Assembly: GCA_023440865.1 (NCBI GenBank)
Contig: JAEXRM010000114.1
Span: forward strand, 1-52,712
From: Bacillota bacterium
GTDB taxonomy: Bacteria > Bacillota > Clostridia > DSM-8532
Length of the DNA stretch: 52,712 nucleotides
Direction of reading: 5' to 3'
Positions 34,741-42,980 of the stretch are shown here, in pieces. Within the stretch, counting starts at the first letter, position 1; the number at the start of each line of letters is the position of its first letter. A program made the translations under genes and the position numbers. The notes beneath the pieces are model-generated. The model saw only the letters and a list, made by a program, of their open reading frames with translations. It was not told the origin of the DNA and did not search any database.

Positions 34741-37308
34741 ATGACCATCCGCAAGCGAAACGGGCTGGAAGCCCCTTTTTCCCCCGACAAGATCCGCCGC
34801 GCCATACTTGCCGCCCATGCCAGCACCACGGAGGCCGCCGTGCCCGGGCAGGTGGACGCGATCATCGCAGCCATCGCCGGTGAGGCGCGCGAACGTTCGG
34901 ATGCAGGCGATCCGCTGACGGTCGAGGAAATCCAGGACCGCGTGGAAGCCGGCCTCATCGGGTTCCAGCAGCACAAGGCGGTCCGCAGCTTCATCCTGTA
35001 CCGCACACGCCACCAGACGTTCCGCGAGCAGCTGGCCCGCTTCGCCGCATTGCTGCCGGATGCGGGGAGCCCGGACGGGCTTGCCTGCCTGGGTGTCATC
35101 CGCCGCGTGCAGCGGGAATGGGACCCGTCGCTCTATGGTGCCGAACAGCTGCTTCACAAGTTCCAGTCCTTCCACAAGTCCGGCATGACGGAGCCGGAAG
35201 CGATCCGCGCCCTGTCGCGCGCCGCGCTCGAGCTCACCAGCAAGGAATCGCCCCGCTGGGAATACGCGGCGTCAGCCTTCCTCGCTGTCGGGCTCAGGCG
35301 CGACATCACCCAGGAGATGCAACGGCTCGACCTGCGCGGTTTTCCCGACAAGGTGCGCCACCTGACGCGCGAGGGCCTGTACGGCGCCTACATGCGCGAG
35401 GCGTATGACGATGCCGAGCTCGAGCAGCTTGCCGCGCTCCTGGACGACGATCGGGACGAACTGCTGACCTACTCGAGTCTGGACCTGCTCATCAAGCGCT
35501 ATCTCATCCGTGACGGCGACAATCGCGTGCTTGAAACCCCGCAGGAGATGTTCCTCGGCATCGCGATGCACCTGGCGATTCCCGAGGGGAGGAACCGCCT
35601 GCACTGGGCGAAGCGCTTCTACGACATGCTCAGCCGGCTCAAGGTGACCATGGCGACACCGACGATGTCCAACGCCAGAAAACCTTACCACCAGCTCTCC
35701 TCCTGCTTCATCGACACCGTGCCCGATGCGCTCGACGGCATCTACCGATCCATCGCGAACTTCTCGCAGGTGTCGAAGTTCGGCGGCGGCATGGGCCTGT
35801 ATTTCGGCAAGGTGAGGGCCGTGGGTTCCGACATCCGCGGCTTCAAGGGAGCGGCCGGCGGGGTGATGCGCTGGATCAAGCTGGCCAACGACACGGCGGT
35901 CGCCGTCGACCAGCTGGGCGTGCGGCAGGGGGCGGTGGCCGTCTATCTCGACGCCTGGCACCGCGCCCTGCCCGAGTTCCTGCAGATGAAGACGAACAAC
36001 GGCGACGACCGGCTCAAGGCGCACGACGTGTTTCCGGCCGTATGCTACCCGGACCTGTTCTGGCAGCTGGCGCGCGACGACATGGACGCCACCTGGCACC
36101 TGATGTGTCCGCATGAGATCGAGAAGGCGCGCGGGTACTGCCTCGAGGACTTCTGGGGAGACGAATGGGAGCGGCGGTACCGCGAGTGTGTCGCGGATCC
36201 GGCCATCACCAAGCGGACGATCGCCGTGCGCGACCTCGTGCGGCTCATCCTCAAGAGTGTCGTGGAGACCGGCACGCCGTTCGCCTTCAACCGCGACGTC
36301 GTGAACCGGGCCAACCCGAACGCGCACGCGGGGATGATCTACGCCTCGAACCTGTGCACGGAGATCGCCCAGAACATGTCCGCCATCGAAAGCGTATCCC
36401 AGGAGGTCGTGGAGGCGGAGGGGGAAACGGTTGTCGTGACGCGCACAAAGGCCGGGGATTTTGTTGTCTGCAACCTGGCGTCGCTGGTGCTCGGCAACCT
36501 CGAGGTGGGGACCGATCCCGGCTCCGACGGGGACGACGGGGAACTCGGCGAGGTCGTCCCCGCCGTCATCCGGGCCCTCGACAACGTGCTGGAGCTCAAC
36601 TATTACCCCGTGCCGTACGCCCGCATCACGAACCGTCGCTACCGGCCCATCGGTCTTGGCTCGAGCGGATACCACCATCTGCTGGCCAAGCGGGGCATCG
36701 CCTGGGAGTCGCCCGCGCACCTCGCCTTTGCGGACGCGCTCTATGAGCGCATCAACCGCATCGCCATCCGCGCCAGCTGCGAGCTGGCGGCGGAAAAGGG
36801 GCCGTACCCGCTGTTCGACGGCTCCGATTGGCAGACCGGCGCATACTTCGACAAGCGCGGGTACGATTCCCCCGCCTGGCAGGCGCTTCGGGCGCAGGTG
36901 GCCGTGGACGGCATGCGCAACGGCTATCTGATGGCCATCGCGCCGACCGGCACCACCAGCGTGATCGCCGGCACGACGGCGGCCGTCGATCCGGTCATGA
37001 ACCGTTACTGGCTCGAGGAGAAGAAGGGCATCATCGTGCCGCGCGTGGCGCCCGACCTGCATCCGCTGACCTACTGGCTCTACAAGGGCGCCCATACGAT
37101 CGACCAGAACTGGGTGGTCGATGCGGCCTCCGTCCGGCAGCGCCACATCGACCAGGCACAATCCGTGAACCTGTTCATCACGCCCGATTTCACGATGCGG
37201 CAGGTGCTGTCGTTGTACCTGCGCGCATGGGAGAAGGGTGTCAAGACGGTCTATTATGTACGCAGCCAGGCCCTCGAGGTCGAGGACTGCGACGTTTGCT
37301 CGGCCTGA
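34741..37308 (+). CDS. nrdA: Class I ribonucleotide reductase, alpha subunit
   Basis: This 855-aa catalytic subunit reduces NDPs to dNDPs in the cytoplasm. An N-terminal ATP-cone (IRKRNGLEAPFSPDKIRRAI) gives dATP/ATP overall control. The barrel contains PTMSNARKPYHQLSSCF (redox Cys), NLCTEI (thiyl-radical Cys with adjacent Glu) and VVCNLAS (second redox Cys). The C-terminal tail VEDCDVCSA supplies the C-x2-C pair that passes electrons from thioredoxin. GAAGGAGAC precedes the start. NrdR-like boxes lie at the promoter, and nrdB follows after 154 bp. Confidence 0.97.
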   Translation: MTIRKRNGLEAPFSPDKIRRAILAAHASTTEAAVPGQVDAIIAAIAGEARERSDAGDPLTVEEIQDRVEAGLIGFQQHKAVRSFILYRTRHQTFREQLARFAALLPDAGSPDGLACLGVIRRVQREWDPSLYGAEQLLHKFQSFHKSGMTEPEAIRALSRAALELTSKESPRWEYAASAFLAVGLRRDITQEMQRLDLRGFPDKVRHLTREGLYGAYMREAYDDAELEQLAALLDDDRDELLTYSSLDLLIKRYLIRDGDNRVLETPQEMFLGIAMHLAIPEGRNRLHWAKRFYDMLSRLKVTMATPTMSNARKPYHQLSSCFIDTVPDALDGIYRSIANFSQVSKFGGGMGLYFGKVRAVGSDIRGFKGAAGGVMRWIKLANDTAVAVDQLGVRQGAVAVYLDAWHRALPEFLQMKTNNGDDRLKAHDVFPAVCYPDLFWQLARDDMDATWHLMCPHEIEKARGYCLEDFWGDEWERRYRECVADPAITKRTIAVRDLVRLILKSVVETGTPFAFNRDVVNRANPNAHAGMIYASNLCTEIAQNMSAIESVSQEVVEAEGETVVVTRTKAGDFVVCNLASLVLGNLEVGTDPGSDGDDGELGEVVPAVIRALDNVLELNYYPVPYARITNRRYRPIGLGSSGYHHLLAKRGIAWESPAHLAFADALYERINRIAIRASCELAAEKGPYPLFDGSDWQTGAYFDKRGYDSPAWQALRAQVAVDGMRNGYLMAIAPTGTTSVIAGTTAAVDPVMNRYWLEEKKGIIVPRVAPDLHPLTYWLYKGAHTIDQNWVVDAASVRQRHIDQAQSVNLFITPDFTMRQVLSLYLRAWEKGVKTVYYVRSQALEVEDCDVCSA

Positions 37309-37380
37309 GGGCAGCCGCGTCGGCCGCATGCCGCACCCCGGGCACACCCATACATGCCTGTTCCCTCTCTGACGCACCCG

Positions 37381-37405
37381 CATCCGCCACATCCCGCGGC
37401 GGATG
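37381..37405 (+). repeat. Intercistronic hairpin between nrdA and nrdB
   Basis: CATCCGCC (37381-37388) and GGCGGATG (37398-37405) form a perfect 8-bp stem, followed by a second smaller CCGCC/GGCGG stem. There is no U-tract, so transcript stability or partial attenuation is more likely than full termination. Confidence 0.6.
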
Positions 37406-37462
37406 AGCAACATCCGCCGCAGGCGGCAGCGACGCGGCCCACCGCGTACCGATGGAGGCACC

Positions 37463-38509
37463 ATGACGGACAACCTGCACCGCAAACCCCTGTTCAATGA
37501 AACCGGCGACATCGAGCCGGGCAAGCGCCGTCTCATCAACGGCAACACCACCAACCTCAACGATTTCAACAACCTCAAGTACGCCTGGGTGAGCGACTGG
37601 TACCGCCAGGCGATGAACAACTTCTGGATTCCCGAGGAGATCAACCTCACCCAGGACGTCAAGGAGTACCGGCTGCTTGCGCCGGCCGAGCGGGAAACCT
37701 ATGACAAGGTGCTCTCGTTCCTGATCTTCCTCGACAGCATCCAGACAGCGAACCTGCCGGGCATCGGCGGGTATGTGACCGCCAACGAGGTCAACCTGTG
37801 CCTGACCATTCACGCGTTCCAGGAGGCGGTCCACTCCCAGAGCTACGGCTACATGCTCGACACCATCTGCTCGCCGGAGGAACGCCAGCGCATCCTCTAC
37901 CAGTGGAAGGACGACCCGCACCTGCTGGCGCGCAACCGGTTCATCGGCGACCTGTATGAGGCGTTCCACCAGGCGCCCGATGCCTTCAACCTGGCCAAGA
38001 CGATGGTGGCGAACTACATCCTCGAGGGCATCTACTTCTATTCGGGCTTCATGTTCTTCTACAACCTCGGCCGGCAGGGAAAGATGCCGGGCTCCGTGCA
38101 GGAGATCCGCTACATCAACCGCGACGAGAACACCCACCTGTGGCTGTTCCGCGAGATGCTGACCGAGCTGCGGCGCGAGGAGCCGGACCTGTTCACGGAG
38201 GAACGCCTCGCGGTGTACCGGCGCATGGTCGTCGAGGGCGTGGAGCAGGAGATCGCCTGGGGCCGGTATGTCATCGGCGACCGCATCACCGGCCTGACGG
38301 CGGGCATGGTCGAGGACTATGTGCGCTACCTGGGCAACCTGCGCGCCGAAGGGCTCGGGCTGGGGGTGCTGTATCCGGCTCATCGGCAGGAACCCGCATC
38401 CATGGCATGGGTGCGCGAATACGCCAACGCAAACCTCACGAAAACCGATTTCTTCGAGGCGAAGCCATCGGCCTACACGAAGGCGGGTGCTGTCGTGGAC
38501 GATCTGTAG
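37463..38509 (+). CDS. nrdB: Class I ribonucleotide reductase, beta (radical) subunit
   Basis: This 348-aa ferritin-like subunit generates the radical used by NrdA. Metal ligands are visible as Asp about 91 (FLDSIQ), Glu 121 and His 124 (QEAVHSQSY), a Glu in NYILEGIYFYSGF, and Glu/His in INRDENTHLWLF. Tyr 128, four residues after the His, is in the radical position, so this is a tyrosyl-radical type and not the class Ic Phe form. It needs oxygen for activation unless Mn/NrdI is used; no nrdI is visible. GGAGG precedes the ATG. Confidence 0.96.
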   Translation: MTDNLHRKPLFNETGDIEPGKRRLINGNTTNLNDFNNLKYAWVSDWYRQAMNNFWIPEEINLTQDVKEYRLLAPAERETYDKVLSFLIFLDSIQTANLPGIGGYVTANEVNLCLTIHAFQEAVHSQSYGYMLDTICSPEERQRILYQWKDDPHLLARNRFIGDLYEAFHQAPDAFNLAKTMVANYILEGIYFYSGFMFFYNLGRQGKMPGSVQEIRYINRDENTHLWLFREMLTELRREEPDLFTEERLAVYRRMVVEGVEQEIAWGRYVIGDRITGLTAGMVEDYVRYLGNLRAEGLGLGVLYPAHRQEPASMAWVREYANANLTKTDFFEAKPSAYTKAGAVVDDL

Positions 38510-38545
38510 GCGCCGGCGTTCGGCGCGGGAACAGGCTGTGCCGGA

Positions 38546-39643
38546 TCATGCCGGGGACCATCGGGATTGCGGTTCCCCGTACCACCCGTACCGGTGCGCC
38601 GTCTCATACAGGGCGAGCACGTTTTCCAGCGGCGAATTGTCCTGCAGCTCGTGGGTGGGGGAGAAGCAGTATCCGCCGCCCGGCATCAGGATGGCCAGCT
38701 TCTCGCGGACATCCGCGACCGTCTCCGCTACCGAACCGAACGCCACAGGGCCGGCGGTCGAGATGCAGCCGTGCAGCGCGAGCCGGCCGCCGAAACGCGC
38801 CTTCAGGGTGGCCGGATCCATGTCCGCCGCCTCCGGCTGCAGCGTGTCCGCCGCCTTGAGGCCGAGCGCGATGTAATCCTCGTAGGCCCAGCTGCTGGCA
38901 CCGCAGGTGTGCATCATGACGGGCAGCCCGTAATCCCGGGCCAGGTCGAGGAATGGGGCGTGCCGGGGCAGGATGTGCCGCAGAAACAGCTCCCGGGAAA
39001 TCAGGGGCCCCCGCTGCGTGCCGAGATCCTCGCCGATCCACAGGAAGTCGATGCGGTCGCCGATGCGTGCCAGCGCCCGTTTTGTCAGCTCCAGATGAAG
39101 GCCCATGATGCGGTCGATCAGCAGCAGGCCGGCGGGATCGTCCGTCGCCAGGTCCAGGAACATGCCCTCCATGCCGCGCAGAAAGCCGGCTGTGTTCATG
39201 ATGCAGGCAAGGCCGGGACTCCCGAAATACAACGCCTGGTCGGGGTGCGCGTCGCATGCCGCCTCCAGGCGGTCATAGTCGTAGTCGTCCGGCGTGGGGA
39301 GCGGCCAGGCGGCCACCGCCGCCTCGTCCGCGTCCTTGAGCGGAAAGTCGCAGTAATCCCAGTACGCGCCGGCCGCATGATCGATCCTGCGCAGATGCCA
39401 GCCGTACTCCGGATCGACCCTGCGGCCGGGTTGGTCCGCGTGCAGGCGTGGTCCGGCGTACGGCGCGACGATGGCGCGGAAGTCGACACCCAGGCGGAGC
39501 CGAAGCCCTTCCGCGTCATCCGGTGCCAGCCCGAAATGGGCCTTGAGCTGCGCATCGATGCCGGGGTTGGCCAGATAGTCGATGGGAATGCGGTCGGGGA
39601 TGCCGCCGGCGAATACGGTGCGGACACGTTCCTTCGATGTCAT
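38546..39643 (-). CDS. Uroporphyrinogen decarboxylase-like protein 4 with zinc motif (MtaA-like)
   Basis: This 365-aa URO-D-fold protein begins MTSKERVRTVFAGGIPDRIPIDY, as MtaA/CmuA-like proteins do. It keeps MHTCGAS (His 245, Cys 247) and LHGCIST (Cys 293), the H-x-C...C set that binds zinc and activates the thiol of coenzyme M or another methyl acceptor in corrinoid methyltransferases. WIGEDLGTQRGPLISRELF is also typical. A methyl-transfer role is therefore more credible than for the other three copies, though no corrinoid protein or methyltransferase partner is near. AAGGAGG lies before the start. It is divergent from an AraC gene. Confidence 0.88.
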   Translation of the reverse strand: MTSKERVRTVFAGGIPDRIPIDYLANPGIDAQLKAHFGLAPDDAEGLRLRLGVDFRAIVAPYAGPRLHADQPGRRVDPEYGWHLRRIDHAAGAYWDYCDFPLKDADEAAVAAWPLPTPDDYDYDRLEAACDAHPDQALYFGSPGLACIMNTAGFLRGMEGMFLDLATDDPAGLLLIDRIMGLHLELTKRALARIGDRIDFLWIGEDLGTQRGPLISRELFLRHILPRHAPFLDLARDYGLPVMMHTCGASSWAYEDYIALGLKAADTLQPEAADMDPATLKARFGGRLALHGCISTAGPVAFGSVAETVADVREKLAILMPGGGYCFSPTHELQDNSPLENVLALYETAHRYGWYGEPQSRWSPA

Positions 39644-39663
39644 GGAGGTGCCTCCTTGCAGTC

Positions 39664-39702
39664 AGTGTGTAACATGATTGTGAAAATGCGATCTGTCACA
39701 CT
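39664..39702. promoter_or_regulatory. Dyad in the URO-D 4/AraC divergent region
   Basis: AGTGTG (39664-39669) and CACACT (39697-39702) form the ends of a 39-bp A/T-rich region of interrupted symmetry between the two divergent genes, a likely regulator-binding or promoter region. Confidence 0.4.
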
Positions 39703-39773
39703 GGAGGAATCCGATCTGCCTTGCCTCGGCGATGCGGTTGTGATAGCTTCATTTTGGCTGATGGAGGTAGAGG

Positions 39774-40814
39774 ATGTCGATGCACATTGACGATGACAAC
39801 TTGCATGAATCCGATGTGAATGAGTTGTTGGCCGGAAACGGGTGCGACTACCGATACGCCGGGGCTTCTCCGGATGACGGCATCGGCCCGGATAGCCGCA
39901 TCACCATTCCGTTTGCGGCGTGCAATCCGTTGCTGCGCACCATCAATCTCTACCCCTGCGCGTCGGGCTTCGACACCGGCGACAGGGTGCTGTTCAATCC
40001 GTATCTGCTGTATGTCCATGCCGGCCGTGGCCGCTTCCGGATCGGCGATACGCTGCATGAGGCCGAACCAGGCGATCTGTATCACTGCCCTGCGGGCGTC
40101 GTGCAACGCATCATTGCCGACCGGGACGAGCCGTTTCTGCTGACCGGCATCGATTTCGACTGGACCCGGCACCATGAGGGTGCCGAAATGCCGTGGCCGA
40201 CGACGCCCCAGCGTTTCGAGCACGGCCGGATCCCCCGACCGCTGTTTGTCCCGGATCTGGAACAGTTCCCGGTGTTGGTCCGCCTGCCCGGGGATGAGCC
40301 GCTGCGCGAGATGCTGCTGACCATTCTCGAAGCGTATGACCGACGTGCAAGGTATTGGGAGGTCCTGGCCGGCGGACTGCTCAAATGCGTGCTGGCGGTG
40401 ATGATGCAGGCGTGGCACCTCAGGGAGGCGGAAGGACGGCCGCCGGAAATCGACCGCCGGCTGGGCGCCGTCATCCGGTATCTGGCCGCGCATCATGGGC
40501 CGGGCATCACCTGCGCCGCTGTGGCGGCGCGCTTCCACTACCATCCGGACCATCTGAGCCGTCGGATGGTCCGGTATGCCGGCATGTCGCTCAAGCAATA
40601 CCTGACAGGTCTGCGCATTCGCGAAGCGATCACGCTGTTGCGCTATTCGGACAGGACGATCACGGAGATCGCGGAGCAGACAGGTTTCAGCTCGCCGGCG
40701 CACTTTTCCCGCACTTTCCGGTTGGAAACGGGGCATCCGCCCTCCGCGCTGCGCCGCATGCCGGCGGACCCGGCTGCGAGGATCCGTGCGGACGCTCCCG
40801 GTGGCGCCGTGTGA
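39774..40814 (+). CDS. AraC-family transcriptional regulator
   Basis: This 346-aa protein has an N-terminal cupin (NPYLLYVHAGRGRFRIGD, EPGDLYHCPAGVVQRI) and C-terminal HTH repeats (GITCAAVAARFHYHPDHLSRR, RTITEIAEQTGFSSPAHFSRTF). GGAGG lies six bases before the start. It is divergent from URO-D gene 4, the likely target. The 3' end of the gene is part of a 44-bp direct repeat that continues past the stop codon. Confidence 0.93.
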   Translation: MSMHIDDDNLHESDVNELLAGNGCDYRYAGASPDDGIGPDSRITIPFAACNPLLRTINLYPCASGFDTGDRVLFNPYLLYVHAGRGRFRIGDTLHEAEPGDLYHCPAGVVQRIIADRDEPFLLTGIDFDWTRHHEGAEMPWPTTPQRFEHGRIPRPLFVPDLEQFPVLVRLPGDEPLREMLLTILEAYDRRARYWEVLAGGLLKCVLAVMMQAWHLREAEGRPPEIDRRLGAVIRYLAAHHGPGITCAAVAARFHYHPDHLSRRMVRYAGMSLKQYLTGLRIREAITLLRYSDRTITEIAEQTGFSSPAHFSRTFRLETGHPPSALRRMPADPAARIRADAPGGAV

Positions 40815-40912
40815 TGGGACGCGTGCCGGAGGTTGTGCCGCAGTGCGGGCTTGTGCGGATGCACCCGTGCGCCGTGTGATGGGACGCGTGCCGGAGGTTG
40901 TACCGTGGTGCG
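40804..40912 (+). repeat. 44-bp direct repeat across the araC stop codon
   Basis: The segment beginning gcgccgtgtgatgggacgcg recurs at 40804-40847 and 40869-40912, period 65 bp, with about three mismatches. The first copy contains the TGA stop of the AraC gene; the second lies in the intergenic gap. Confidence 0.9.
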
Positions 40913-40930
40913 CGCACGGCCGCGTCGTGC

Positions 40931-41587
40931 TCAATGCATGCCGGCGGACCGGACCGTCCAGGTCGTTAGCGCACCCAGCACGAACCTGGCACCGAAAAAG
41001 ACGAGCAGCAGGCCCAGGATTGTCAGGACCGCGCGATAGGGTCGTTCGGCGAGAAACCGGCGTGTGCTGCCGACCAGCAGTGAAATGAAGCCATACCACA
41101 GCACGTCGGCGGCGGCATGGCCGGCAAAGTAGACGCCAACGCCCGGTACGCCGTGCACCTTGTAGGCATCCAGCAGGAACCCGAGCCCGATGATGGCCCA
41201 CCACAACAAAAAATATGGATTGGAGGCACTCAGCGCAAGACCGGAAAGGAACAGGCCGCGGGCGGGGCGATCCGTCGCGCCTTCCACGGCGACCTTCACA
41301 CAGCCCCGCACGGCGCCGACTGCCATGTCGATGCCCATGTACAGCAGCAGCGCGCCGCCGGCCAGTCCGATGGCGATCTGTGCGGCGGCAGACTGGAGAA
41401 TGACATCGAATCCCAGGAAGATCAGCCCGATCAGCACGGCTTCCAGCGCCAGATGGCCAGCGACCAGGACGAAGCCGGCGCGCATGCCGATGGCGAGGGA
41501 CTGGCGGATGGTGCAGGTCAGCAGCGAACCGGGCATCATGGCGCCGGAGAACCCGACGCCCATGGCGGAAAGGAATGTGGAGATCAT
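40931..41587 (-). CDS. LysE/RhtB-family exporter
   Basis: This 218-aa membrane protein has about six hydrophobic helices. It opens FLSAMGVGFSGAMMPGSLLT, where the LysE family has G...PGP, followed by SGLALSASNPYFLLWWAIIG (family S/N-P-K/Y-x-x-L-W motif). Such proteins export amino acids or related small metabolites by proton exchange; the substrate is not predictable. The start at 41587 is set by GGAGG six bases upstream. A 4-unit 18-bp repeat lies about 70 bp upstream of the gene. Confidence 0.92.
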   Translation of the reverse strand: MISTFLSAMGVGFSGAMMPGSLLTCTIRQSLAIGMRAGFVLVAGHLALEAVLIGLIFLGFDVILQSAAAQIAIGLAGGALLLYMGIDMAVGAVRGCVKVAVEGATDRPARGLFLSGLALSASNPYFLLWWAIIGLGFLLDAYKVHGVPGVGVYFAGHAAADVLWYGFISLLVGSTRRFLAERPYRAVLTILGLLLVFFGARFVLGALTTWTVRSAGMH

Positions 41588-41656
41588 GTGGTGCCTCCGT
41601 TTTACCGTGCTGCGGATGAAAAACATGACAACGGCCGTACCGCAACGGTGCCCGGG

Positions 41657-41728
41657 ATTCACTGGCTTCCCGTGACTCACTGGCTTTCCGGGATTCACTG
41701 GCTTCCCGTGATCCATGGGTCTTCCGGA
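41657..41728. repeat. 18-bp tandem repeats upstream of the LysE-family gene
   Basis: ATTCACTGGCTTCCCGTG occurs at 41657-41674 and again exactly at 41693-41710. A variant (ACTCACTGGCTTTCCGGG) sits between them, and a degenerate fourth unit follows to 41728. There are no spacers, so this is not CRISPR. Confidence 0.85.
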
Positions 41729-41809
41729 TCACAAGGGGCATCCCGTTGCCATCAAATCTCCCCTTGACACGGGTCTTCCGTCCGACCGGGATCCGTGATC
41801 CGCTCCAGG

Positions 41810-42955
41810 TCAGTCCGTTTTGCCGGTCTCGGCCCGCTTGCGCTCCTTGTCCTGGTACATGCGCCGGTCCAGGTCGCGCTGGAAGCCCTCGGCGGTGCGA
41901 TGCACCGTCGGGTCGAACACGGCGTGTCCCATGCTGAAGGACAGGTTGAACGGGGATGCGCCATGCCGGTTGAACTCGTCCAGCGCGGACCGGATGCGCG
42001 CGACCGTGACCTCGAGGGCCGGTTCGCCCGGTATGTCCAGAACAACATAAAACTCGTCACCGCCATACCGTGCGACGAGATCGTCGGCGCGCAGGCATCG
42101 CTTGAGCAGCCGTGTCGCTTCCTCCAATGCGCGGTCGCCGACATCATGTCCCTGCTGGTCATTGATCTCCTTGAAATTGTCCAGATCGATCATGATGGCG
42201 GAAAAGCTCCGGCCTTCCGTCACTTCCGCCACCTTGTCCCGCAGGTACTCCTCCAGTTTCTTCCGGTTGTAGGCGCCCGTCAGGTAGTCTGTATGCAGGG
42301 AGCGGTTCTGGATGCTCAGGAAGATGACCAGGAGGGAAAGGACGAGTCCGTGCAGAATCAGGGAATACCCATAGAAAGCGACCTGCAGGACAATGCACAT
42401 GACGGGGGGGATGGGGAAGAGGGCGAGCGCGAGGAACGATTTCCGCTCGATGCGCCGCCTGTTCGTGATCACCAGCAGGAATGCGGCGCCTGTCAGCAGG
42501 CAGAAGACAAGGATCGGCACCGGGAAAAGGGGGCCGCGCCGGTAGCGGTTCGAAGCGTCGATGGTGTAAAGCCAGCCGTATTGCTGCGATGCGACAAGGA
42601 AGACGGCATGGACTGCATGCAGCCAGCCGATGGGCTTGATCAGACGCCTGAACCGCGGGCCGTCGTGGTGGATCTGCAGGTCGACATACAGCAGGTACAG
42701 GGAGGGAACCGTGATGTTGAACAGGAACAGCAGGAAGTTGCCCGCCGCGTTTCCCCATGCCGCCAGCCACCCGGGCCGGCCGTCGAAGCCGCAGAGAAAA
42801 TCACCGGACAAAAGCGTCAGTGTGACAAGCACCATCAGGACATAGACGCGATGTGCCGGACTTCGCCTGTCCGCCGTGCTGCGCGAGTGGTACAGCAGGA
42901 TGACCGCGATGGCGATCGAGTACAGGTCGATGACCTGATTGTATGCGTAGGTCAT
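41810..42955 (-). CDS. Membrane GGDEF diguanylate cyclase
   Basis: This 381-aa protein has roughly the first 210 residues as six to seven transmembrane helices. A GGDEF domain follows (HTDYLTGAYNRKKLEEYL, MIDLDNFKEINDQQGHDVGD, YGGDEF at about 297-302). The catalytic signature and the substrate-binding Asp/Asn are intact, so cyclic-di-GMP synthesis is expected. No RxxD inhibitory site is obvious before GGDEF. GGGAGGG lies six bases before the start. It is 25 bp downstream of nfnB on the same strand. Confidence 0.93.
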   Translation of the reverse strand: MTYAYNQVIDLYSIAIAVILLYHSRSTADRRSPAHRVYVLMVLVTLTLLSGDFLCGFDGRPGWLAAWGNAAGNFLLFLFNITVPSLYLLYVDLQIHHDGPRFRRLIKPIGWLHAVHAVFLVASQQYGWLYTIDASNRYRRGPLFPVPILVFCLLTGAAFLLVITNRRRIERKSFLALALFPIPPVMCIVLQVAFYGYSLILHGLVLSLLVIFLSIQNRSLHTDYLTGAYNRKKLEEYLRDKVAEVTEGRSFSAIMIDLDNFKEINDQQGHDVGDRALEEATRLLKRCLRADDLVARYGGDEFYVVLDIPGEPALEVTVARIRSALDEFNRHGASPFNLSFSMGHAVFDPTVHRTAEGFQRDLDRRMYQDKERKRAETGKTD

Positions 42956-42980
42956 GCACGACCCTCCCTGCAAGCGGCGG

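Noticed and set aside
41657..41728. CRISPR array
   Set aside because: The 18-bp units are contiguous with no unique spacers and there are no cas genes.
39696..41741. 681-aa minus-strand open frame across the AraC gene and the LysE gene
   Set aside because: It overlaps two well-supported genes in other frames; its N-terminal Ser/Glu/Arg repeats only translate the 18-bp repeat array.
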